64,000 bases of DNA from Arctopsyche grandis. Lineage: Eukaryota > Arthropoda > Insecta > Trichoptera > Hydropsychidae. Shown one piece after another: positions 1 to 12,455 of the stretch (positions are counted from its first letter, which is position 1; each line of letters starts with the position of its first letter). The stretch lies in assembly GCF_051622035.1 (NCBI RefSeq), contig NC_135360.1:34055206-34119205 (forward strand). The letters are read 5' to 3'. Both the position numbers and the translations under genes were made by a program. The notes beneath the pieces were generated by a model, which was given only the letters and a program-made list of their open reading frames with translations, ran no database searches and was not told where the DNA came from.

Positions 1-348
1 ATGTGGTAATATTGTTAGTATAGTATACCCCAATGTGTTTCCTTTACGTTACAATTTTACGCAACGCAATTTCGGTTTTAAAAAGAATTTACGTATAAAT
101 TTTTGTTATTTTGATTTTATAATTATTTTTTTTTATAAATGTACAAAATTATCGTACAAATAATATGTACAGCATTTGAAATTAATATCGTATTCCAATT
201 TTTGCCATTATTAAAAATATGACGGTATTAATTTTATTAGTGATAGCAACACTGCGTTGCGAGTTGACCGTTGCGATTCAGACCGTTGATAAACGGTTGA
301 ACGTTTACGTCAACTGTCCTAAACAAATGTTATAATAACCACATCAGC
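1..348. other. Upstream flank of asp
   Basis: This AT-rich stretch precedes the inferred asp start codon at 349. It should hold the promoter and 5' UTR, but I see no clear TATA box or initiator that I would stand behind. Around 250-315 there are short words repeated in both orientations (ACCGTTG / CAACGGT types). No ORF or recognisable repeat is present. Confidence 0.4.
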
Positions 349-3300
349 ATGTATTTCGAGGTTTGTATCTCCATTGCTACATAATTATCATCATCACCTT
401 CATCACCTTTTAATATATCATACCACACAGATCGACAATACTCCCGAAAACGTCAAAAGAAAACGAGTTACAAATCCAAAAGAAGAACACGCCATATTAA
501 AACTTGTACCATTCTCTCCAGCACCCATCATAACTTTCGAAAATGTACCCGTCGATACACAAGCAGTTCGAATTATACACGTATCCAATCCCAAATCGGA
601 TTCTGCAAAGGTATTCTAAATTCGATCTATATATGTACATATATATAGTCACTAAATATATTTCGTTACTATTGAGCGTTGTCCAATTTTAAGGTTTTCG
701 TATCTAAACGACCTGATGAGTTGGGTTTGAAACTGTCTTGGTACGAAAATTGTATTCCTCCAAACCAAGTCGTACCATTGGAGATATCATGGACTCCTCA
801 GAAGGCGCTTTCGCAAAGATTCACCTTACAATTCTGCGATAGTAGTAGAGGTAGATACGATGCTTTAATCGTCTGCAAGTCTATTGTAAGTATTATTTTT
901 TTATTGTTTAGAATATGTTTTATTGCGATGCGTTTATATTGTTGATGTACATATTTTCAGGTGAAGAAGGGAAGCGTTCTTGAAAAGGGTAAAGGACGGG
1001 TTGTAAAAAATGTTACAAAAAAAATTGGTGTTATTAAAAGTCCCGTACAAATTAAATCAAAATGTAAGTCGCCTAAAAGTAAATCGAATTATTTGCTCGG
1101 AGCTATTAAAAAGTCGGAAATAGATTTGAAGAAATTCAACGGTAAGTTTGAGAACGAAAATGAAACATTATTCTCGACTACAGTAACCATTGAAAATAAA
1201 TTCCAAACAAGCAGTTTTATGGAGAGCGAAATTGATTTTAATCTACGCCGTGAAACTTACTTAATACCCAACAAGCAGATATTTGCGAACAACGACTTCG
1301 AAAAGGAAAATGACTTCTTTTGCCAGCAAACACCGATGGTTCACAAAAAAAATGAGGACTACGTCAATAACGGACAAAGCCCCAGAATGTTCTTGTCGGC
1401 TATTGAAAATATGACATACACTCCTCTCAAGACGCATAATAGTAACATAAAAAAAAATAAACCTGAAAGCATTAGTTACAATTCTGGTAAGCATGATCAT
1501 CATCCAAACGACCACAAATTCAATATAGACTTGAGTATCAGTGAAATGGCCGAACTATCGTTTGAATTTCCATCACCAAATTCACTCTTCAAAGTTGTAA
1601 ATAAACCTTCACACACATTCTATCCAGGAAATGATACAACCATTTTAACCACCCCGAATTTACATGTCAATGTTAATGCTACACATTCCATAATAGACTT
1701 GAGAGATTGTAGTGGTTCATTTAAAGTTGAACCAATGGATCTTTCAAACAACAAAAAACCGACCATATTCGTAACCGATTTAAGAAATCGCATCACAAAC
1801 TTTGAAACCAATGAAATTTGTCAAACACCGAATGAAAACCACTCGCCACTATTCAACCCCAAAAGGTGCTCAACGGAAATTAAAAACCTGAAAAATCTAT
1901 TTGCTTCCGACGAAGTATACGAAACATTCGTTTGTGATGCATCTTTAAATAGCAGCATCAAGCGGCTGAGCTCGGAGACGTATATCAAAGGAGACTCTCC
2001 AATAATTCCACTGAATCCGGATAACAACGAGCACAAGCATAGCTCGCCATATACTATGGAATCGCCTCCAACGCATAATATCCATTGCTCGAGAACTTTA
2101 TTTTCAGACAATTTAAGGAATCAAAGTGACCGAATGTTCACGAGAAATACGATCAGAGACAGGAACGACTCGAGCATTGCCAAATCTATCATCGAAGCGA
2201 ACTTGTGGACTAAATCTCCGTCGCCAACTTGCACTCCACTCACTTCCATTCCCGAAGAGCCCTCTACGATACTATCTGAAACAGGGAGCTTCAATATAAG
2301 CAAAAGAATACCATTTGAAACGTTCATCTTGGACAGAACCTACGAAAAAGGTACAAATCAACCGCAACCGAGAGCCAAATGGAACAAAACTTCAGCAAAC
2401 CGAGATCTAATCATACAGAAAATAGATCACACATTCAAACTGCCTAAAGTGATATCAGAAACGCAATCGAAGAAAAAAAATATTAGAATAATGGAAAAGT
2501 CAAGTCACACGTTAGATGTGTATACAATTGCAACGACGGTCGATCCATTTCTAGCGACGACTTGCTTGTACGATGAAGAAGCCTTCGATAGACTCGAAAG
2601 CGAATTTAAAAGGTGGTTAAACTATTTATTGACGCCTCCGTCTGATTTGGACACCAAATTAGACATCGATATCGGCAAAGCGTGGATCGAAAATAGGAAC
2701 AAAGCAGTTCCAGCCGCGCCTACAAAGGAACAAGTCTCTTCAAAGTATCACACGTCTCACCGACTGGAGAGTCTTCGGAGGTCGGCCAAGACGTTGATTA
2801 AAAGCACGCACATAACCCAAGTATTCCTGAAAATCACCAGTCAAATAGAACGCAAATTATTATCCATCAGATCCGACAAAAACCTTCATTTAGATATCGG
2901 ATTGCAAAAGATCATCGTAAGATTGTTGATGTGTTACAATCCTCTCTGGTTGCGGATAGGACTTGAAGCTTTGTACGACAAAACGATTCCACTGTCGTCT
3001 AACGACGACGTGTGCGGCTTGTCGGACTTCATCGTCGACCACGTGTTCCGGGATCCGTACGTTAGCTCGAAGCACATCCTAATACAACCGTCTTACGCCG
3101 AGAGCATCAAAAAATTCACTTTGAAAAAGTTTCTGTTCCTGGTGTACTTTCTAGACCAAGCCAAACAGCAGAAGCTGATATTTCACGACCCGTGTCTGTT
3201 CTGTAGGAACGCACCCTTCAAAGAGAGTCGCCAGATCTTGATCCAATTCACTAAAGAGCTGCTTTCGGGCGTCGGCGATATTACCAAGCATCTGAGACCG

Positions 3301-6300
3301 ACCGGCTACGTAGTCTCGCACAAGCAGAGCTATTTAAACGAATTCAAATACGGCGTACGTAATCTAGCCGTTGATCTCAAAGACGGAATTAGACTCACCC
3401 GTTTGATGGAACTGATTTTAATGAAAGAGAATTTAATCAGTGGATTGAGAACGCCCGCTATATCCAGACTTCAAAAGATACACAACGTTCAAATAGCTCT
3501 AACCGCTCTGGAATCGGCCGATTTTAAAATAGTGGGTGATATCACCTCTAGGGACATTGCCGACGGGCATAGAGAGAAGACGCTGTCTTTATTGTGGCAG
3601 TTAATTCATAGATTCAGAGCACCGTTGTTTGAAAATGCTGCTATCATAATGCAAAAATGGTGGCGGCGGAAATATTTCAAAATATCCATCGAAAACAGAA
3701 TCAAAAATAGGCACATTCGAAAGTTGAATGACGCAGCCGTCGCAGTTCAAAGCTGGTGGAGAGGTATATATTATAGAAAGCAGGTATTGATTAAAAGATC
3801 GGTCGAAACTAGGGCTTGTTTAGTAATACAGAAGGCTTGGCGAATGTTTAAATGTAAATCCACTTTTATTCGAATGCAAAAGTCTGCAGTTACGATACAA
3901 AGATTCTACCGTAACCATATGCTCAATAAGGAGGCTAAGATTCAACTCATTTATTTACGACGGGTCAAATCCGCTATTGTTATACAAAGTTGGTTTAAAA
4001 AAATCCAACTGCACCGCTCGCTAAAAGCTCAAAATTCAGAACGGGAGCAATTCTTACGGCTAAAATCTACTGTGATTAAAATACAGAACATATTCCGAGC
4101 AAACTTGCTCGCTAAAAGGGACCGGAAAATTTACATTACATTGAAAACGAGCACTGTAAAAATCCAACGATATTATAGGACTTTGATCAAAACCAGAATC
4201 GTCCGGCAGCAATACCTCGAGCTAAAATCTGCAACTTGTCTAATACAGGATCGATTCCGAGCCAATATGACGATGAGAATCTGCCGGGAGGCATACGCAT
4301 CGAAACGGAATGCAGCCGTAACTTTGCAACGGTATTACCGGAATTATATAATCACAAAAAAGCACAGGGAAGACTTTCTAAGAATGCGTGCAACTGTTGT
4401 ATATTTGCAAGAGCGTTACAGAAGTAAAGTGATGATGAAAAGAATGCAAAATGCATACTCGGAACAGAAACGGAGTGCTGTTTTAATTCAACGGTGTTAC
4501 AGATCCTATCATCAGATGAGAATTGTAAGATCAGTCTATTTATCGCAAAGATCAGCCGCTGTGAAGATTCAACGATGGTTTAGAAGCTATCGTGTGATGC
4601 AGAAGGAAAAAAGTCAGTTTTTAAGTTTGAAAAGAGCCGCAGTTACAATCCAAAGGCTGTTTAGAGCTAAACTGAATATGCAAATGCAGAGATTATCTTA
4701 TGAAAATCAACGGAATGCTGCAATTAAAATACAGAACTATTACAGATCGTATTTGTTAATGAAATGTATCCGTAATGATTTCATTCGTAAACGGAATTTG
4801 ATCGTGAATATGCAGAGACGTTTCAGGGCATTGTTGGAAGCAAAGCGGAACAAGAATGCTGTAAAGATTCAACAATGGTATCGTTCCATCATCTGCATGC
4901 GGCCGATCAGATCTGATTATTTAAAACTTCGACAGGCAGTGGTCAAGTTGCAAATTAGGTTCCGGAGTAATGTGTTGATGAAAGAGCAAAGGCTTGCCTT
5001 CAGCAAATTAAAGAACGCTTGTTTATGCGTTCAAAGACGGTATAGAGCCAGGCAGCAGACAAAGTTGCAACGTCAGCGTTTCTTGGAAATCAAAAAGGCA
5101 ACGATCACTCTGCAGCAGAAATATCGGGCTTACATTTTAATGAAATTATACAGGGGACAATACTTGGAATTGAAGCGTAGTGTAGTGACAATTCAAACGA
5201 TATATAGAAATAATATGGTGTGTAAAAATGCACGGTTGCAATTTTTAACTTTGAAATCAGCTGCTGAAGTCATTCAACGGAAATACAGAGCTAATAAAAT
5301 CAAACAGATATTTTCAAATCAAAGATTAAGTGCCATCCTAATTCAAAGGTATTATAGGAATTACCGACAGATGAAATTGGTTCGAATGTCTTATCTTCAA
5401 CAAAAGACTGCAGCAACAGTCATTCAAAAGTATTACAGAGCTTACTTGGAAATGAAATCGAATCGAATATCGTATCACAGACAAAAAGATGCAGCGATTG
5501 CCATTCAAAAATATTACAGAAATTACCGTGCAATGAAATCAGTTCGGATGTTGTATCTTCAACAAAGGACTGCTGCTACAGTCATTCAAAGGTATTACAG
5601 AACTTATCGTGAAATGAAATTGGTGCAGACTTCATATCTCCAACAAAAATCTGCGGCTATTGCCATTCAAAAATATTACAGAAATTACCTTGAAATGAAA
5701 TCGGTTAGGATGTGGTATCTTCATCAAAGGACTGCGGCTACAGTCATTCAAAAGTATTACAGAGCTTACTTGGAAATGAAATCGAATCAAATATCATATC
5801 ACAGACAAAAGGCTGCAGCTATTGCCATTCAAAAATATTATAGAAATTACCTTGAAATGAAATCGGTTAGGATGTGGTATCTTCATCAAAGGACTGCGGC
5901 TACAGTTATTCAAAAGTATTATAGAACTTATCGTGAAATGAAATTGGTTCAGACTTCATATCTTCAACAAAAAACTGCGACTATAATCATTCAAAAATAT
6001 TATAGAAACTACATTGAAATGAAATCAGTTCGGATGTTGTATCTTCATCGAAGGACTGCGGCTACAGTCATTCAAAAGTATTACAGAGCTCACTTGGAAA
6101 TGAAATCGAATCAAATATCATATCACAGACAAAAGGCTGCAGCTATTGCCATTCAAAAATATTATAGAAATTACCTTGAAATGAAATCGGTTAGGATGTG
6201 GTATCTTCATCAAAGGACTGCGGCTACAGTTATTCAAAAGTATTATAGAACTTATCGTGAAATGAAATTGGTTCAGACTTCATATCTTCAACAAAAAACT

Positions 6301-9259
6301 GCGACTATAATCATTCAAAAATATTATAGAAACTACATTGAAATGAAATCAGTTCGGATGTTGTATCTTCATCGAAGGACTGCGGCTACAGTCATTCAAA
6401 AGTATTACAGAGCTCACTTGGAAATGAAATCGAATCAAATATCATATCACAGACAAAAGGCTGCAGCTATTGCCATTCAAAAATATTATAGAAATTACCT
6501 TGAAATGAAATCGGTTAGGATGTGGTATCTTCATCAAAGGACTGCGGCTACAGTTATTCAAAAGTATTATAGAACTTATCGTGAAATGAAATTGGTTCAG
6601 ACTTCATATCTTCAACAAAAAACTGCGACTATAATCATTCAAAAATATTATAGAAACTACATTGAAATGAAATCAGTTCGGATGTTGTATCTTCATAAAA
6701 GGACCGCGGCTACAGTCATTCAAAGGTATCATAGAGCTAATCATAAAATGAAATTAGTTCGGATGGCATATCTTCAACAAAAGACTGCGGCTACAGTCAT
6801 TCAAAAATATTATAGAAATTACCTTCAAATGAAATCAGTTAGGATGTTGTATCTTCATCAAAGGACTGCGGCTACAGTCATTCAAAAGTATTATAGAACT
6901 AATCGTGAAATGAAATTGGTTCGGATGTTGTACCTTCGACAAAAAGCTGCAGCTATGGTCATCCAAAAATATTATAGAACTTACTGTGAAATGAAATTGG
7001 AACGAATGTCATATCTTCAACAAAAGACTGCAGCTATCGTCATTCAAAAATACTATAGAACCTACTGTGAAATGAAATTAGATCGAATGTCATATCTTCA
7101 ACAAAAGACTGCGGCTATAGTTATTCAAAAATATTACAGAGTTTACTGTGAAATGAAATCGGTTCAAATGTCTTATCTTCAACAAAAAGCTGCCGCTATG
7201 GTAATTCAAAAATATTATAGAGCTTTCTGTGAAATGCAATCGGTTCGAATATTATATCTTCAACGAAAGACTTCGGCTTTGATTATTCAAAAGTATTATA
7301 GAAAGTATTTAATAGTAAAAAGAGAAAGGCATACTGCTTGCATTCAGAGGTATTATAGGACTTATAAAGCCGCTGTCACAATACAAACTTTCTATAGATC
7401 TTGGTTAGAGATGAAGCGCGTCCAAAATCGGTACAAGAAAATATTAGCGTCCGCTTCAATCATACAAAACTATTACAGGTCTTATTTAGAAACGAAAAAA
7501 GCAAGGGAGCGCTTCGTACAATTAAAACATAGCACTATTATAATTCAACGCCACTTCAGAAACTACAAAGCGGCTCAAACACAAAGATCGGAATACTTGA
7601 AACTGATGAGCACCGTTAGATTCATTCAAATGACATTCCGGAGCAAATCGGCCGCTACAAAATGCCGAACCGACTATCTGAACCAAAAGAGATGTGCTTC
7701 AATCATTCAAAACTACTATCGATCGTACAAAACGATGAAGCACGAACGAGAGCAGTATTTATATTTGGTAAAACAAGTGTCTGCGATTCAACGTCGCTAC
7801 CGAAGCAAACTTAGATTGAAAGCCGCCGTCGAATTGGAAAGGCAAACAGCTGCAACTACGATCCAGTCATATTTCAGAATGTACATTTGCCGAAAGAACT
7901 ATATAAGTTTGAGGAGTGCGACCATCGTGATCCAACGCGGATACAGAAGATACGTCACGGCCAAGATGACCCGAATTCAATACTTGCACGTGAAGACTTG
8001 CATCGTCACGATTCAAACCGTGATCAGAAGATGGCTGATGCGGAGACGGAGCGAACGCTACTACGAGTCGAAGATGGTCTCTCGGTGTAGGAATTGGAAG
8101 GAGTTCACGACGGCCGTCATTCGCATTCAGGTAATTGTGACGACCTGAATACAGTGACGAGTGTGATATCAATCGTTTCAATGGTTCGATTTTGATTTCA
8201 GGCTTACTGGAGAGGTTACAATCTGCGCAAGAAGCAGGGTGATGACTCCAGGATCAAGAAGTTGAGACGTAGGTGGCAGGAAGGTGCCTTAGTGTCGAAC
8301 CAGCCTACGTTGGCCGAACGGAACGACGACGCGCTCGATGTTCTGGGTCACTTCAAAGATATAGCTTCGGTCATCAGAGCTTTCAAGACCTTGGGTCAGT
8401 ACATGTACATTTACGCCACATACAAGTCTATCTATATAGGCATTTCTCCGTTCTGTGGACTTAATTGAACTTTAACTTTCAGACTTTGGCACCAGCGTGT
8501 GTCCGATGAAGTACGTCGGCGAAGCAGAGTTCATCGCACGACGATTGATCCTATACATGGGGGCAACCAACAGATCCGTTTCGACCCTCGAGACATTACA
8601 GCCCGCCTTGTACATCCTGATCAACCTCACCAGATATACTCCGACGGCGCATTCCGTCTACAAGGTACAATAATAATACACACTCGGCACGTGTTGAACG
8701 AGGCTTTCAAAGAACTTGTTGATAATTTTGTCACCGTCGTTTTCAGACGGAATACCTGAACACGCTGCTGAATCTGCTGATGCGCTGGTGCGACAAAGAC
8801 AACGTTCTATCTCGGTCGTTGTGCACGCTGATCTGGCTCTTTGGACAGTACGAAGACATCAAGAAGGTTCAGTATTCAATCTTTAAGCACACTCGTACAT
8901 TATTATATTCACGTCGTTTTTACGTGTATTTATATATGTATGTATTGCAGGATTTAACGGTGTTCCTTCAAAAGGAGGAGTCTCATAAAATCCTGTGCAA
9001 AGTCCGGTGCGCAATGGTTCGTAGGAAAAAGATGGAGAGTCGGAAGAGAAATTCCCACATAGTCAACCATACTCCGATCAAAGGCGGTCACACGCCGATG
9101 AAAAACGGCACGTCTTTCAGGAGTTTAAGTCTTCCGATGACGGAGCCCGATTACGGCATATCCAGATCGAGCAGACCGAAGATCTTCGAAGACGATGTGT
9201 ACGCCATCGATACCGTATTTTTAAAATATAACTTAACTGCGACCCCAGAAGAAAAGTGA
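349..9259 (+). CDS. asp: Abnormal spindle (Asp/ASPM), 8 exons, 2785 aa
   Basis: Asp is the microtubule-minus-end and spindle-pole protein homologous to human ASPM (MCPH5). My exon model is 349-360, 431-610, 694-885, 961-8130, 8202-8394, 8483-8664, 8747-8866 and 8951-9259. All junctions are GT-AG and the frame is kept throughout. The first exon codes only four residues (MYFE); joined to IDNTPENVKRKR it resembles the start of Drosophila Asp. Residues about 20-125 form the ASH domain (VPFSPAPIITFENVPV). A low-complexity Ser/Asn-rich linker follows. A calponin-homology region lies near 850-1022 (LKDGIRLTRLMELIL). About 57 IQ motifs (IQKYYR type) run from about 1029 to just past the exon 4/5 junction (about 2530), where calmodulin-like light chains should bind. 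The C-terminus (about 2540-2785) is helical, as in other ASPMs. The protein is longer than I recall for Drosophila Asp, mainly through the IQ array. The start in exon 1 is inferred; everything from exon 2 on is secure. Confidence 0.95.
5731..6702 (+). repeat. Three near-identical 324-bp tandem units in the asp IQ array
   Basis: The segment is exactly 3 x 324 bp. Each unit encodes four 27-residue IQ repeats (108 aa). Unit boundaries are 5731, 6055 and 6379. Reading the units against each other, unit 1 differs from unit 2 by one base (AGCTTACT against AGCTCACT) and unit 2 from unit 3 by two bases at the very end. Neighbouring IQ repeats on both sides (5340-5730 and 6703-7300) have the same 27-residue spacing but are clearly more diverged. 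This is a recent in-frame triplication inside an older array. Confidence 0.95.
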
Positions 9260-9840
9260 ATTCGTTTTAAGATTTAATATTTGTAATACTCAAATTTTTA
9301 TATTTATTCGACGAGTCCTTTATCGTGTAAAAGATGTTTTTTTTGTTTATATTATATATGACGTATTCTTTGTAAATTGTCTGCTTAATATGACGCTGTC
9401 GCTAAGCCAGAGATGTGTCAGATTGGTAATCATACATCTTTAGAGGGCCGTATGATTGTCTATCAGACGCTTGCTTGATGGAAATCTTGAAATCAATTCT
9501 ATAATGTTTTTATCCAATGCCAAGACATAGGAGTGAAGCTGTTTCGCTTTCAGAATAACGATCATATGGTTTCGGGGAGATTATTCTCACTCATTCTGTC
9601 AACGGATGCATGATCATACATTATTCTGGTCACAACAGCCTCAGACCGTTGCCATTTTAATAAAATGTAAATAAGGGTGTTGGTGATGGGATCATTAACT
9701 ATTTATACTACAGATTTATATTGAAATAAATATTCTTATTTTATTTATGTATTTTTATTAATAATATAGAATACATAATTGTGCTTATAATAATAATAAT
9801 AAAGATAATATTGCAAGTTCCGCTGAGAAATTAAAAATGC
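9260..9840 (+). other. asp 3' UTR region with two AATAAA signals
   Basis: After the TGA at 9257-9259 the sequence is noncoding. Candidate polyadenylation signals on the plus strand are AATAAA at 9659-9664 and at 9725-9730; the latter lies before a very AT-rich tract. Either could end the asp transcript. No repeat family seen elsewhere in the window was recognised here. Confidence 0.5.
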
Positions 9841-12455
9841 ATTAATTTGAAAAGCGTGTTTATTTACGAGATTTCAGAGTATTATAAAAGAATGGCCTCG
9901 TCAAGAGTTTTTGTTTGAACTCGAGCTGATCGTGAAGGCTCGACTTTTGACTAGAAGTTTTAACCCCGTATATATATATCGACCGACGCGAACTAGACCC
10001 GAATCATTACGATCGTTTTGCAAAATGGAAAACAAAAACAGTCATCGGTAAATACGTATAGGGTTAACGAGAAATACAAAAAATGTTGAATTCATGCACA
10101 CTCGAATTTTTGTCACATATTTATAAAAAATAAAGCAATACAATTCAAACTTAAAATTAAAAAATAAAACACGGTATATATTATTCATCAAAATCAATCC
10201 TAAAGCGAAAAATCATTACTGTATGAAATATTAAAAAAAAAGCAATTATATATATTTATGTAATATGTGTGTGTGTGTGCAGATTACTTATTGTCTATCA
10301 TATAAAAAAATATAATTCATAGCATTCATATTTCGTTTGAAAGAATTATACATGTATATGATCGAGGCCGTCGCAGCAGCGACGTTCGTATTCAAAACTA
10401 GGCCTGATCTTCAAACTAAACAGTTGCGGCGACAGCCTCGTTATGATTTGCAAAAAAAAATAAGCAACAAACCACAACCTTCGTTAGTATAGATTGGTTT
10501 TTGACATAAATGTGTTAGTTGGTCGACGGCTAAAATAATGATCGCACACAATTATAATAATAAAAAAATTATGGCACAAATAGACCATTTAAAGTAATTA
10601 TTATTTAAAAAACACTTACATAATATCGAAAAATATGACTAAATGTACAAAATGCGTAAAAAAACTATTACATAATACCATTCATTATGAAGTTGTTGAG
10701 ATTACAAAAAAAAAAAGCTGTAAAATTTTAAATAAAAACAAAAAATCGTTAAAAAATAATAACCTATGATTACACCTACATATACTATTTTTGGTACAAA
10801 AATATGAGGTTTATCAAATATGAGTTTCTATGAATATTATTGAATTCGCATAATTCCATTATATTTATATTCAATTTATAAAAAATTAAACTATAGTAAC
10901 ATTCAAAGATAATGGCCAGAATTCGTAAAAGTATTAAAAATAAAAATAATAAGAAGAAATTGCAGCGGTGCGAGTTTACATAAACTAAGTATGTAATAAA
11001 TGCTTAATATACTGATCGTGACTAATACAATAATAGGATGATACCATAGATCAGCGTTTCCCAAACTGCGTCAATTGAAAAAAATTTCATAATTTTTCGC
11101 CTAAAGGCGCATTTTTTCTAGTTTGAAATAGGTCTTATATAGATCCACTGTTATATCTAGGAAACGTAGCAAATATTATATAAAAAAGACTCCAACTGTT
11201 GAACACTTTCATATAAAGATCGAAAGTAGTTATAAGAAGCCGTCCCGTGCAACGTTTGGCAAAAGAAACGAAAATAAATAATGAAAGTTGCTATTTTTAT
11301 TTGATGTATACGTATCTTCCGATGTACTTTTAACATTATTATTCGCATACCCTTAAATGTTCTTGCATACTTCGATATACATATATATGTAGCACTGATT
11401 CGGAATTACTGACGAGAATAAACATTAAAAAAAGCATGTATAGAGAAGAAAGTTTAAACAGATTTTCTAGAAATTATAAATTATATATATAAAATTTTCG
11501 CATAGCGCCTTATTTTCAAATATAAAATGTAGAAATTGAATTCGTCTTCATATATTGGAGTCACCGTGGTTTGGAAAACACTATTGTAGACCAAAGTTTC
11601 TTACAATAGTTGGTTTGATATATATATATATTTATATATATATATATATATTAGAATTCCTAATAAACGTTTCAATCAACGAATACTTAACAGTATTTTG
11701 GCTTAATTTGTAGTAATAAAAATTTTGGATTCAAAAATTGTACCGAATATATATTGTGAATAATACATACATATTTGACCGATAAATACACGTTACCCTG
11801 GTCAACCAATTGAATAAAAAAAAAAACAATTTAAAAAACGACAACGTATTTAGTATCAAAAAGTCATAAGAGAATTATTACAATCGACTAAAATTGGTCA
11901 CTTTGATTCTCACCCGAAAACATATCATAATATTATATACTCAATCGGATGCACGTCAGGCGGACTTTTTTGGCGCACATTATTTATAAATATAAATAAT
12001 CTCACAACAAAAATCAACCAAACAATCCAACGAATCCGTACAAAAATAGTCTTGCAATTTTTAAAATACACAAACGTTAAAACTAAATTACAATATAAAA
12101 ATATATAGCAGCGCATTCTTAAAATTTATATATATATATATATTTTTAAAATCGTTCCGATTTGAACCTATCGGAACTATTTGAATTAAATAAAACAATA
12201 TACATCAATATCTACAAAGTGAAGAGAATAAAAAAACAAACAAATCAATCGATAGCACTTAAAAACGTAAATAAATATATATTGTAAATGCATCATGAAA
12301 ATCGTTACAAGTGTTTTTTTTCAAAAGCCCCCAATTCGTCCAAAGTACTTATTTAGATTGTTTAGAAAAATTTACACTATATGTAATCTTATCAACGGAT
12401 GTCAATGTTACTACTTTATACATTAGATAAAATATGAGAAGGATGCTGCCGCACT
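9841..12455 (-). other. Convergent intergenic region, probably the Mtl 3' UTR
   Basis: This 2.6-kb AT-rich tract lies downstream of the Mtl stop codon on the minus strand and is rich in short TA and GT runs (for example 10262-10280 and 11615-11652). It may be a long Mtl 3' UTR, but no poly(A) site could be assigned: the first clear minus-strand AATAAA below the stop that I found is at 11301-11296, inside a hAT-like MITE. No coding potential is visible. Confidence 0.35.
11052..11583. mobile_element. Old hAT-like MITE
   Basis: The left end reads CAGCGTTTCCCAAACTGCG. The right end, on the opposite strand, reads TAGTGTTTTCCAAACCACGG. These are imperfect terminal inverted repeats of the YAGNG...CCAAAC kind known from hAT elements. 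The interior has no transposase ORF. The flanking 8-mers (CCATAGAT and TTGTAGAC) match only partly, so the insertion is old or the boundaries are off by a few bases. Confidence 0.5.

Noticed and set aside
1261-3075. Several minus-strand open frames opposite asp exon 4
   Set aside because: They are shadows of the asp coding frame, with no start context, splice sites or protein features of their own.
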